Below are positions 1 to 7,212 of a stretch of DNA of 12,259 nucleotides, piece by piece. The notes beneath the pieces are model-generated. The model made no database searches. It was not told the DNA's origin and saw only the letters and a program-made list of their open reading frames with translations. How positions within the stretch are numbered: position 1 is the stretch's first letter; the number at the start of each line of letters is the position of its first letter. Origin of the DNA: DATDAW01 sp036524675 (GTDB lineage: Bacteria > Verrucomicrobiota > Verrucomicrobiia > Chthoniobacterales > DASVRZ01); assembly GCA_036524675.1 (NCBI GenBank), contig DATDBU010000058.1, forward strand, positions 1 through 12,259. Reading direction: 5' to 3'. A program made the translations under genes and the position numbers.

Positions 1-2291
1 ACTACGTCCTACGTCGCATTCTGCGCCGGGCGGTCCGTTACGGGCGAACATTAAGTTTTCACGAGCCGTTTTTCTATAAACTCGTAGACGTGCTCGTCCG
101 CCACATGGGTGATGTGTTTCCCGAGATCCGGACAAAACAAAAGCACATCGAAGACACGCTCAAGCGCGAAGAGGAAGCTTTCAATCGCACGCTCGACAAA
201 GGCATCGCGTTGTTCGAAGCGGAAGTAAAACGACTAGAAAAATCGATCGAGACTCTATTCATCCCTCTGCCGGGCGCTCAAACGTTTCACGACATTCAAT
301 ATTGGGACCATCCCCCTCATTTCCAAGGGATGAATTACATTAAGTTCTCCACGCACAATGAACGGAAGCTATCCCCGGAGGCGCGTTCTATCGTTCTGAA
401 TTCATTGCGTCGTTTCGAAGGTAAGCGATACGAACTTTTTGCTCTATGCGTAATGCCGCAGGGCGTTCACGCGCTTTGGCGTCCCCTCGTCAAGGGTTTT
501 GATGATCACGGAAACAAATCTTATTGGCCGCGGGAGGAGATTTTGGCCGACCTCAAGTCGTTCACGACCAGCGAGATCAACAGAGAGGAAGCGACAACCG
601 ATGAAATCGTGTGGAAACAACAGAGTTACGACAATCCGTCCTTGTCGATGAAATCGGACGCAGATCTCAAGGAAACGTTTTACGACATTTGCAGGCGCCC
701 ATGGACAGAGCATGTCGCGAAACCGACTGAGAAGTATCCGTGGCTTTGGATTTGGAATGATCTCGTTGGCTCAGAATCAGCCACCCAGCGGGACGCTGGT
801 ATTCCTCACGAGCGTGGTTCGCGCGAAGCAAGTAAATTGGCTACGCCATCGACAACACCACGCGTCATCTCGGGCGCTTTCGCATTCCGGCTCTATGACG
901 AACAAGGTTTTCCGATCGATCTTACTCAATTGATGGCTCGCGAACGCGGCCTCGCCATCGATGTTGCGGAATTCGATCGCCTGATGGAAAACCAACGCGA
1001 GCGCGCCCGCAGGGCTCAGAAAAAGCAGGTCATCGAGCTCTCCGAGATCGAGACGAAAGAGCCTACCAAATTCATTGGCTACGATTCCCTTTCCACCCCC
1101 GCAAAAGTTCTCGAAGTCGTCGATTTGAAAGACAAAGCGGCCGTCATTCTTGATACCACAGTTGCTTACGCCGAAATGGGCGGGCAAGTTGGCGACACCG
1201 GCGAACTCGCCGAGGGCGGGCAGTTGTGGCGCGTGCTCAACACTCGCAAAAACGGCAACACGTGGCTGCACCTGATCGAATCGGGCGATACCCCGGCGGA
1301 AGGCAACGAAGTCACGCTCAGCGTCGATATTCCCCGCCGCGCAGCCATTCAACGGCACCACACGGTCACTCATTTGCTCCACTGGGCACTGCACGAAGTT
1401 GTATCGAAAGAAGCCTCGCAAAAAGGCTCATTCGTCGGCCCGGACAAACTCACGTTCGACTTCAACAGTGCTGCCCTCACGCCGCAACAAGTTCATGATG
1501 TCGAACAACTTGTCAACGAACGCATCCTCGAAAACGCGCCCGTTACGTGGACGGAAGTCCCGTATGCCAGCGTCCGCGGACGCTCGGACATCATGCAGTT
1601 TTTCGGCGATAAATACGGCGAAACCGTGCGTGTCGTCGATATCGGCGGCTACTCGAAAGAGCTTTGCGCGGGCACGCATACGCGTGCGACGGGTGAGATC
1701 GGACTTTTCCGCATTGTCAGCGAAGCGGCGATCCAGGCGGGTGTGCGACGCATCGAAGCCGTCGCCGGTTTCACCGCTTACGACGCGACCGTGTCCGATC
1801 TCGAACGACTTAAAAGCTTTGCCCAGAAACTCAACAGTCCGCTGGGCGAAATCGAGAAAAAGCTCGATGCCTTCATCGCTCGTCAAACCGAACTCGAAAA
1901 AGCGCTTAAATCCGCGCGCCAACGGGAGGCCGCATCGCGTGCCAAAACCCTCGTTTCAAGTGCGGAGACCATCCACGGCATCCCGGCCATCATTAGCGAT
2001 CTCGGCACTGCCGACCCCGACACGCTGCAATCCATCGCGGACGCCTTGAAAGGCACATTTGAAGGATCCGTCCTGCTGGCAGGAAACGAAAACGGCGTTG
2101 TTTCGCTCGTGTCCACCGTTTCGCCGTCGTTCGTATCGAAAATTCAGGCCGGTAAACTGATTCAGACGATCGCCCCCATAATGGGTGGCAAAGGTGGTGG
2201 CCGTCCCGATGCCGCCCGTGGTGCCGGAAAAGATCCATCCAAAATCAGCGAAGCATTGGCTGCGGCAAAACAGCTTCTGGCTCACGGCTAG
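1..2291 (+). CDS. alaS: Alanyl-tRNA synthetase, 5'-truncated by the window edge, with an internal RAYT-like insertion
   Basis: Charges tRNA-Ala with alanine in the cytoplasm and hydrolyses mischarged Ser/Gly-tRNA-Ala. The frame is open from base 3 and already reads YVLRRILRRAVRYG, a conserved AlaRS segment, so the catalytic N-terminus lies upstream of the window and the first in-window ATG/GTG codons are not the true start. In order: end of the catalytic/tRNA-recognition region (3-245); an inserted RAYT-like domain (about 246-857); the conserved FAFRLYDEQGFPIDLT block (from about 876); the GGQVGDTG block; the editing domain with zinc-ligand motifs HTVTH (1359-1373) and CAGTH (1665-1679); a coiled-coil linker; and the C-Ala/DHHA1 domain with GGKGGGRPDAARGAG near 2184-2228. 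The visible part encodes 762 residues, about 180-200 more than the same part of ordinary bacterial AlaRS, and the insertion accounts for the excess. No stop or frameshift interrupts it. Identity is secure; whether the chimera is a working enzyme is unknown. Confidence 0.95.
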   Translation, partial: YVLRRILRRAVRYGRTLSFHEPFFYKLVDVLVRHMGDVFPEIRTKQKHIEDTLKREEEAFNRTLDKGIALFEAEVKRLEKSIETLFIPLPGAQTFHDIQYWDHPPHFQGMNYIKFSTHNERKLSPEARSIVLNSLRRFEGKRYELFALCVMPQGVHALWRPLVKGFDDHGNKSYWPREEILADLKSFTTSEINREEATTDEIVWKQQSYDNPSLSMKSDADLKETFYDICRRPWTEHVAKPTEKYPWLWIWNDLVGSESATQRDAGIPHERGSREASKLATPSTTPRVISGAFAFRLYDEQGFPIDLTQLMARERGLAIDVAEFDRLMENQRERARRAQKKQVIELSEIETKEPTKFIGYDSLSTPAKVLEVVDLKDKAAVILDTTVAYAEMGGQVGDTGELAEGGQLWRVLNTRKNGNTWLHLIESGDTPAEGNEVTLSVDIPRRAAIQRHHTVTHLLHWALHEVVSKEASQKGSFVGPDKLTFDFNSAALTPQQVHDVEQLVNERILENAPVTWTEVPYASVRGRSDIMQFFGDKYGETVRVVDIGGYSKELCAGTHTRATGEIGLFRIVSEAAIQAGVRRIEAVAGFTAYDATVSDLERLKSFAQKLNSPLGEIEKKLDAFIARQTELEKALKSARQREAASRAKTLVSSAETIHGIPAIISDLGTADPDTLQSIADALKGTFEGSVLLAGNENGVVSLVSTVSPSFVSKIQAGKLIQTIAPIMGGKGGGRPDAARGAGKDPSKISEALAAAKQLLAHG
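246..857 (+). mobile_element. In-frame RAYT (REP-associated tyrosine transposase, Y1_Tnp) domain inserted in AlaRS
   Basis: Between EAEVKRLEK and VISGAFAFRLYDEQ, which are nearly adjacent in ordinary AlaRS, lie about 200 residues unrelated to synthetases. They follow the RAYT/IS200-like pattern: a beta-strand start (MNYIKFSTHN), LSPEARSIVLNSLRRFEGKR, the strand FALCVMPQGVHALWRPL (HUH region, 441-479), LADLKSFTTSEINR (543-584), the catalytic-tyrosine helix KQQSYDN (Tyr codon 627-629) and a C-terminal block ending EKYPWLWIWND (732-758). RAYTs are single-domain nucleases that act on REP palindromes and are usually free-standing genes of about 150-250 residues. Here the HUH motif reads GVH instead of HVH, so metal coordination may be lost, while the tyrosine remains. 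Three sampled 60-base lines in the insert average about 47% GC, against about 60% in two sampled lines of AlaRS sequence further on. Exact boundaries are approximate. Confidence 0.82.
785..816. repeat. REP-like palindrome inside the alaS frame
   Basis: CCAGCG-GGA-CGCTGG (785-799) is a perfect 6-bp stem with a 3-base loop. The shorter palindrome CACGAGCGTG follows at 807-816. Both lie just after the RAYT-like domain and are translated as part of a low-complexity linker (residues resembling SATQRDAGIPHERGSRE) before AlaRS sequence resumes. RAYT genes are typically flanked by such short palindromes, so this is probably the element's own flank, fixed within the coding sequence. No second copy of this hairpin was seen elsewhere in the window. 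Confidence 0.5.
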
Positions 2292-2545
2292 AATACGCTT
2301 CTTGAAGGCAACGCTCGGTTTCATCCAGTGAAACAACTGTATAGTTTGCCTCGGCATGTGGCGTTTTTTGATCAGCTCGTCTTGCACCTTGGTTCGACAT
2401 AGCGTCGAGAGAATTGCCGCGAATTCCGCAAATCGCTGATCGCAAAGATCCTGCGGCTTAGATCCCACCATAGCGGGGCCCATAACCTCTTGTTTTACGG
2501 AGGCGGCATACAAAGTGCTTGGCGTGCTTTCAATCTATTCGCACC
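2292..2545. other. Intergenic region between alaS and the permease
   Basis: No convincing gene is present. A perfect 6-bp hairpin, GTTTCA-TCCAG-TGAAAC, lies at 2318-2334 but has no following T-run, so it is at best a weak alaS terminator. A TATAGT hexamer at 2340-2345 resembles a -10 box but lacks a recognisable -35 partner. A purine-rich GGAGG at 2499-2503 sits 15 bases before a TTG at 2519 that is in frame with the permease. Confidence 0.5.
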
Positions 2546-4075
2546 ATGGGCAACGCCAATGATCCCGCACCGGACGCCGCCATTTCCGACGACGTAAAAC
2601 TTCTCGCCAGTCTAGGGTATAAACAGGAATTGCAGCGTCGAATGAGCGCGTTTTCCAATTTCGCGATCTCTTTTTCGATCATCTGTATTCTAGCGGGCGG
2701 CATCACATCGCTACAGCTCGGCACCAGCGCGATTGGCGGCGCCGCTGCGGGTGTCGCCTGGCCAATTGGAACGATTTTCGCCTTCTTTGTCGCACTCTGC
2801 ATGGCACAAGTCGCCAGCGCCTATCCCACGGCCGGAGGGCTCTATCATTGGTCATCGATCCTGGGCGGCAAAGGTTGGGGTTGGGCCACGGCTTGGTTCA
2901 ATTTTCTAGGGGTCGTCTTCGTGACCGCAGCGGTCAATGTCGGTATTTATACGCTTTTTATTAACCTTATTCTACCGCTATTCGGCGTCGATCCCACCAA
3001 ACTGACGCCAATGCATCAACTCATCGGCGTGACGCTGATTACCGGATCCCATGCGCTCTTCAATCATCTCGGGATCAAGGTGACCACGCTGCTTACGGAT
3101 TTTTCCGGTTACCTGATTCTATTCGTCTCCATCGCGCTAACCATTTCAATGCTGGCCTTTGCCCCTTCGCACGATTTCAGCCGGCTCTTCCAGTTTTCCA
3201 ACTTTAGCGGGGATGCGGGCGGCGGTGTTTGGCCAGCGAATTCGCACCCAGGCATGATGCTTTTGCTCGCACTTTTGTGGCCGATCTACACCATCACCGG
3301 TTTTGATGCTTCAGCGCATACCTCCGAGGAAACGGTGAACGCGGCTGAGAACGTGCCAAAAGGAATTCTGCGCTCGGTGTGGGTCTCCGGAGTCTTCGGT
3401 TTTGTGATGGTTGCCAGTTTTATCATCGCGCTTCCGAGTGTGCCCGAAGGCGTGGCGCAAGGGGGAAATATTTTCTTCTGGCTGCTGGACAAGATCATTC
3501 CCGCCTGGCTGCAAACCCCTCTCAAAGTGGGCATTGTAATCGCTAACTATCTTTGTGGTCTAGCCTGCGTAACTTCCACATCGCGCATGGCTTACGCCTT
3601 TGCGCGTGACGGCGGCCTGCCGAGCTTCCTCAAGAAAGTGTCGCCAAAATTCGGCACTCCGGCGGCCGCGATATGGGTCGGCTCGGCCGCTGCGGTGGCC
3701 ACCACGCTTTACACACCGGCCTACACAACGCTGACAGTTGCCTGCGTCATTTTTCTCTACATGTCGTATTGCATGCCGACCATCGTAGGCATCTTCGCCT
3801 ACGGGAAGTCCTGGACAAAAATGGGCCCCTTCGACCTTGGCGGCCCACTCTACAAGACTGTTGGCATCATTTCCATTCTTGGCGTGCTTGCCGTAATCTA
3901 CGCCGGTATTCAACCGCCAAATGACAAAGCCCTGCCAGTGACGGCAATTACGGCCATTGCCCTGTTCCTAGCCTGGCATGTCGGTGTGAAGAAAAAATTC
4001 GCTGGCCCACCCATGCTCGCCGAGGTGAAAAAGGCGGAACCTGAATCGCCGCTGGCAGTGGATCCGGCCCTCTGA
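2546..4075 (+). CDS. APC-superfamily amino acid/amine permease, probable ethanolamine importer
   Basis: An inner-membrane secondary transporter of 509 residues with about 12 hydrophobic segments. The N-terminal block DDVKLLASLGYKQELQRRMS, followed by FSNFAISFSIICILAGGITS, is typical of the amino acid/choline/GABA branch of the APC superfamily, as are YPTAGGLYHW and the GFDASAHTSEET motif mid-protein. The substrate is inferred from context: eutB starts 93 bases downstream on the same strand, which suggests ethanolamine uptake, but GABA or another amine cannot be excluded. The start is uncertain. ATG 2546 gives the family-like N-terminus but has no Shine-Dalgarno; an in-frame TTG at 2519 has GGAGG 15 bases upstream and would add nine residues. 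The C-terminus is a hydrophilic charged tail. Likely first gene of a permease-eutB-eutC operon. Confidence 0.9.
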   Translation: MGNANDPAPDAAISDDVKLLASLGYKQELQRRMSAFSNFAISFSIICILAGGITSLQLGTSAIGGAAAGVAWPIGTIFAFFVALCMAQVASAYPTAGGLYHWSSILGGKGWGWATAWFNFLGVVFVTAAVNVGIYTLFINLILPLFGVDPTKLTPMHQLIGVTLITGSHALFNHLGIKVTTLLTDFSGYLILFVSIALTISMLAFAPSHDFSRLFQFSNFSGDAGGGVWPANSHPGMMLLLALLWPIYTITGFDASAHTSEETVNAAENVPKGILRSVWVSGVFGFVMVASFIIALPSVPEGVAQGGNIFFWLLDKIIPAWLQTPLKVGIVIANYLCGLACVTSTSRMAYAFARDGGLPSFLKKVSPKFGTPAAAIWVGSAAAVATTLYTPAYTTLTVACVIFLYMSYCMPTIVGIFAYGKSWTKMGPFDLGGPLYKTVGIISILGVLAVIYAGIQPPNDKALPVTAITAIALFLAWHVGVKKKFAGPPMLAEVKKAEPESPLAVDPAL

Positions 4076-4086
4076 CTAGCGTGAAA

Positions 4087-4168
4087 GGTGAGACGTAACG
4101 AGTGAGAAGTGCAGAAATCATGCATCTCGAGCTTGCGACCTCTCACTGGTCACCTCTTACTTCTCACC
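4087..4168. repeat. Inverted repeat in the eutB leader
   Basis: GTGAGAAGT (4102-4110) is perfectly complementary to ACTTCTCAC (4159-4167), which ends two bases before the eutB ATG. A second overlapping pairing joins GGTGAGA (4087-4093) to TCTCACC (4162-4168). The left arm is a degenerate string of GTGAGA-like units and the right arm its complement, so the leader could fold into one of two alternative long-range hairpins abutting the start codon. It may be a dispersed intergenic repeat or a translational control element; the sequence alone does not decide. Confidence 0.55.
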
Positions 4169-5572
4169 ATGTCTTTTAGCTGCTCAATCCGAGGCAAGAA
4201 CTGGACGTTTTCCGATCTGAAAACGCTTCTCGCCAAGGCGACGCCCGCGCGATCTGGTGACGAATTGGCCGGGATCGCGGCGTCGAGCGCCGAAGAACGG
4301 GTCGCCGCCCAGATGACGCTAGCAGAAGTGTCGCTCAGCCGTTTTCTGGAAGAACCGGTCGTGCCTTATGAGACAGATGAAGTCACACGGCTGATTTTTG
4401 ATGATCTTGATCGTACGGCTCTTGCGCCTGTTGCCGGGCTGACGGTGGGCGAATTTCGCGAATGGCTGCTCGCAGAGACGACAACAACCGACAAACTGAC
4501 GGCGCTAGCGCCCGGTTTGATGCCGGAAATGGTAGCAGCGGCATCCAAAATCATGCGGCTGCAGGACTTGGTTGGAGTTGCCGCGAAGTGTCGGGTGACC
4601 GTCGCGTTTCGCAACACGCTGGGATTGCCCGGGCGTTTTGCCACGCGCTTGCAACCGAATCATCCGACGGACGACCCGAAAGGAATCGCCGCCTCGGTAC
4701 TCGATGGGCTGCTTCTGGGCAGTGGTGATGCGGTCATTGGTATCAATCCCGCCACGGATAACCTGGAGGCCGTCACTCGCCTGCTTGTGATGCTCGATGA
4801 TCTGCGTCGTGCCTATGGAATTCCAACGCAGACCTGCATTCTCACGCACGTTACCACAACAATTCAGGCGATTGAGCGCGGCGCACCCGTCGATCTGCCA
4901 TTTCAGTCCATTGCAGGAACCGAAGCGGCGAACAGCAGCTTCGGGATCCATCTAGGCATCCTCCGCGAAGCCCGCGAGGCCGCCTTGTCGCTCAACCGTG
5001 GCACGGTTGGCAATAACGTGATGTATTTCGAAACCGGCCAGGGAAGCGCGCTCTCGGCCGGAGCGCATCACGGCGTGGATCAACAAACGCTGGAAGCCCG
5101 GGCCTACGCCGTGGCGCGGAAGTTTTCGCCGCTGCTCGTAAATACCGTCGTGGGTTTCATCGGCCCGGAGTATCTCTACGACGGAAAACAAATCATTCGC
5201 GCGGGCCTCGAGGACCATTTCTGCGGCAAGCTCCTGGGTCTGCCAATGGGGGTAGATGTTTGCTACACGAATCACGCGGAGGCGGACCAGGACGACATGG
5301 ACGTCCTTCTCACACTGCTGGCGACGGCAGGCTGCAATTTCATCATGGGAATCCCAGGAGCCGACGACATCATGCTCAACTATCAGAGCACGTCCTTCCA
5401 CGATGCGCTTTACATTCGACAACTCCTCGGCCTCAAACCCGCACCCGAGTTTGAAGCGTGGCTCGAGCGAATGGGAATTTTCGGCAACAACCTGCTTCCG
5501 CGCCCTGGCGGCGGCGAAGAAATGCTGGTCCTGGCGGGCCGCGACGGCTTCCTTCAGGGAAATGGATTCTGA
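4169..5572 (+). CDS. eutB: Ethanolamine ammonia-lyase large (catalytic) subunit
   Basis: With EutC and adenosylcobalamin it converts ethanolamine to acetaldehyde and ammonia in the cytoplasm. It is 467 residues long, slightly longer than the ~453 of enterobacterial EutB owing to a C-terminal extension. Blocks characteristic of the TIM-barrel subunit are present: RSGDELAGIAA, RFATRLQPN, GDAVIGINPATDN, YFETGQGSALSAGA, NTVVGFIGPEYLYDGKQIIRAGLEDHF, CYTNHAEADQ, and GADDIMLNYQSTSFHD. Residues matching known ethanolamine-binding positions are retained: Arg160, Gln162, Asn193, Glu288 and Asp363. ATG 4169 aligns with the family N-terminus; an in-frame GTG at 4109 would add 20 residues of leader-repeat sequence and is unlikely. 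No Shine-Dalgarno is seen before the ATG. The 3' end overlaps eutC by 11 bases. Confidence 0.97.
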   Translation: MSFSCSIRGKNWTFSDLKTLLAKATPARSGDELAGIAASSAEERVAAQMTLAEVSLSRFLEEPVVPYETDEVTRLIFDDLDRTALAPVAGLTVGEFREWLLAETTTTDKLTALAPGLMPEMVAAASKIMRLQDLVGVAAKCRVTVAFRNTLGLPGRFATRLQPNHPTDDPKGIAASVLDGLLLGSGDAVIGINPATDNLEAVTRLLVMLDDLRRAYGIPTQTCILTHVTTTIQAIERGAPVDLPFQSIAGTEAANSSFGIHLGILREAREAALSLNRGTVGNNVMYFETGQGSALSAGAHHGVDQQTLEARAYAVARKFSPLLVNTVVGFIGPEYLYDGKQIIRAGLEDHFCGKLLGLPMGVDVCYTNHAEADQDDMDVLLTLLATAGCNFIMGIPGADDIMLNYQSTSFHDALYIRQLLGLKPAPEFEAWLERMGIFGNNLLPRPGGGEEMLVLAGRDGFLQGNGF

Positions 5573-6347
5573 CGAGATTTCTCCCGCGCAAGATTCGTGG
5601 TCGCGCCTCCGACGATTCACCGCGGCTCGCATCGGTCTCGGGCGCGCCGGAGCCGGCATTCCGACTGGCGAAACGCTGGAGTTCAAACTCGCCCATGCGC
5701 AAGCTCGCGATGCCGTGCACGCGACATTGGATTTCGGGAAATTGAGTGTCGAACTGGGAGCGATTCATCCCTGGCCGGTAATGATTTTGAAGAGTCACGC
5801 TAAAGATCGCTCAGAATACCTGCGTCGTCCGGATTTTGGCCGGCGCCTTTCGGAGGAATCGCGGCAATATCTCGAACGCCAGCCTCCTGCGGACTACGAC
5901 CTGGCGATTGTTTTCGCCGATGGTCTCTCCGCGCTTGCCATAGAGCTGAACGCCGTACCGTTTTTACAACATTTCTTACCGCGAATTCCGGAGATTCGCG
6001 TTGCGCCGATCATCCTCGTCGAGCAGGGTCGCGTCGCCATCGGTGATGAAATTGGCAGCCTGCTCCGCGCTCGAAGCGTTGCTGTCCTCATCGGCGAACG
6101 TCCGGGACTCAGTTCCCCGGATTCCATGGGTGCCTACCTCACATTCGATCCGAAGCCGGGCCTCACCGACGAGCGCCGCAATTGCATTTCGAATATTCGC
6201 TCAGAGGGGCTTCCGCATGAGCCCGCCAGCGAAAAACTCGCCTGGCTCCTGCGTGAATCTCTCCGTCGCCAAATCTCCGGCGTAAATCTTAAGGACGACA
6301 TGACCTTGGAGCGCCCTGCGACTTCGGCGCTTCACGAATCCGAGTGA
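5562..6347 (+). CDS. eutC: Ethanolamine ammonia-lyase small subunit
   Basis: Partner of EutB; the two subunits together hold the adenosylcobalamin cofactor. The protein has 261 residues, shorter than enterobacterial EutC (~295), mainly because of a short N-terminal region. Signature blocks: ARIGLGRAGAGIPTGETLEF (about 22-41), LAHAQARDAVHATLDF, DYDLAIVFADGLSALAIE (about 111-128), VEQGRVAIGDEIG (about 153-165), and LIGERPGLSSPDSMGAYLTF followed by LTDERRNCISNIRSEGL (about 176-217). The start ATG 5562 lies inside the eutB 3' end, in a different frame, with AGGGA only one base away, consistent with translational coupling to eutB rather than an independent ribosome site. The 3' end overlaps the convergent AraC-type gene by 16 bases. 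Confidence 0.96.
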   Translation: MDSDEISPAQDSWSRLRRFTAARIGLGRAGAGIPTGETLEFKLAHAQARDAVHATLDFGKLSVELGAIHPWPVMILKSHAKDRSEYLRRPDFGRRLSEESRQYLERQPPADYDLAIVFADGLSALAIELNAVPFLQHFLPRIPEIRVAPIILVEQGRVAIGDEIGSLLRARSVAVLIGERPGLSSPDSMGAYLTFDPKPGLTDERRNCISNIRSEGLPHEPASEKLAWLLRESLRRQISGVNLKDDMTLERPATSALHESE

Positions 6348-7180
6348 ATACGGCGCCAGGCAGTTGGCGATTCCCCAAATTCATTTTTAAACTGGCGGCT
6401 GAACAAAAACAGATCGGCATAGCCCAGCTCGGCGGCAACCTCGCTGATACGGCGTCCGGGTTCTGCGAGCATAACGGCCGCGTGACGCATCCGTTGTTTA
6501 AGCAACCATGCGCGAGTGGACATTCCGAACGATTGCTGAAAGAGCCGGGCGAAATAGTCGGGCGACAGTCCTGCCAAACGGGCAAGGTCGGCCGGACTAC
6601 AACGTTTCCCAGGATTTTCCTGCACCAATTCAGAAATTTGCCGGCAGACGCTTCGCGGCAATTGACGTGGAGCGCCGCCACCTGACGCGCTGGCGACAAC
6701 GGCCTCAAAGACGCTAATCGAAAACAATGCGGCGAGATTTTTCATTCGCTGCAGTCCGTACGGACCGGGACGTTCGGACTCCAATACTAGCAGACGAACC
6801 CATTCCAGTGCTTCGCTACCGGATCGCACAACCCGATAGTCTCCGCACAATGACAGTGCCTCCGATCCACGACTCAGGCTAAATCGAAAACGATGAACGA
6901 CGAGCGTTCTTCCAAGTGTCGGCCATGCCGTGAAGCGAAACTCTACCCGTGGTGAGATCCAGACCATTTCTCCCGCGGCAATCGTCATTTGAGTGCCGCT
7001 CACCTCCAGCCGGCAACGTCCGTCTCCGATGAAATATACAAGATGCTCGTCGAGAGTCCGCCTCAGTGTGTCCCATCTTTCCGACGGCGAAAAGCGAAAG
7101 GGATGATTCGCCAAACTCACTATCAACCGCGACGCTGGATCGGTGATTGCAGTCAGCCATTCGTCTTCCTGGAGGATCAT
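6332..7180 (-). CDS. AraC-family transcriptional regulator with N-terminal cupin-like domain
   Basis: A 282-residue DNA-binding regulator. The N-terminal half (about 20-115) has a cupin-like ligand-binding pattern, including DEHLVYFIGDGRCRLEV and IAAGEMVWISPRVEFRF. The C-terminal ~100 residues form the two-helix-turn-helix AraC domain: DLARLAGLSPDYFARLFQQSFG (about 198-219) as the first unit, and ISEVAAELGYADLFLFSRQFKNEFGESP (about 245-272) as the second, which carries the family's characteristic GY...F.RQFK..FG.SP pattern. It is convergent with the eut genes and overlaps eutC by 16 bases. An AraC-type activator (EutR) controls ethanolamine use in enterobacteria, so regulation of this unit is plausible, but the cupin-type N-terminus also fits sugar-responsive AraC proteins. 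No Shine-Dalgarno is seen before ATG 7180. Confidence 0.93.
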   Translation of the reverse strand: MILQEDEWLTAITDPASRLIVSLANHPFRFSPSERWDTLRRTLDEHLVYFIGDGRCRLEVSGTQMTIAAGEMVWISPRVEFRFTAWPTLGRTLVVHRFRFSLSRGSEALSLCGDYRVVRSGSEALEWVRLLVLESERPGPYGLQRMKNLAALFSISVFEAVVASASGGGAPRQLPRSVCRQISELVQENPGKRCSPADLARLAGLSPDYFARLFQQSFGMSTRAWLLKQRMRHAAVMLAEPGRRISEVAAELGYADLFLFSRQFKNEFGESPTAWRRIHSDS

Positions 7181-7212
7181 AAAATCCGTGACCGAAAATC
7201 AGCCAATGTGCT

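Noticed and set aside
1399..2049. Plus-strand open frame of about 216 codons inside alaS
   Set aside because: Its product is rich in Arg/Ser/Pro with no domain pattern, as expected of an out-of-frame reading of the conserved editing domain.
2340..2345. TATAGT as -10 box of a promoter for the permease operon
   Set aside because: No acceptable -35 sequence at 16-18 bases upstream, and the start would be about 200 bases from the gene; kept only as a note in the intergenic entry.
1956..2513. Long open frame on the minus strand across the alaS end and the following gap
   Set aside because: Most of it is antisense to conserved alaS sequence, and the part in the gap resembles no protein I recognise.
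5256..5561. Upstream extension of the eutC frame into eutB
   Set aside because: The extra ~100 residues are an out-of-frame reading of conserved EutB and show no EutC similarity; family sequence begins only after ATG 5562.
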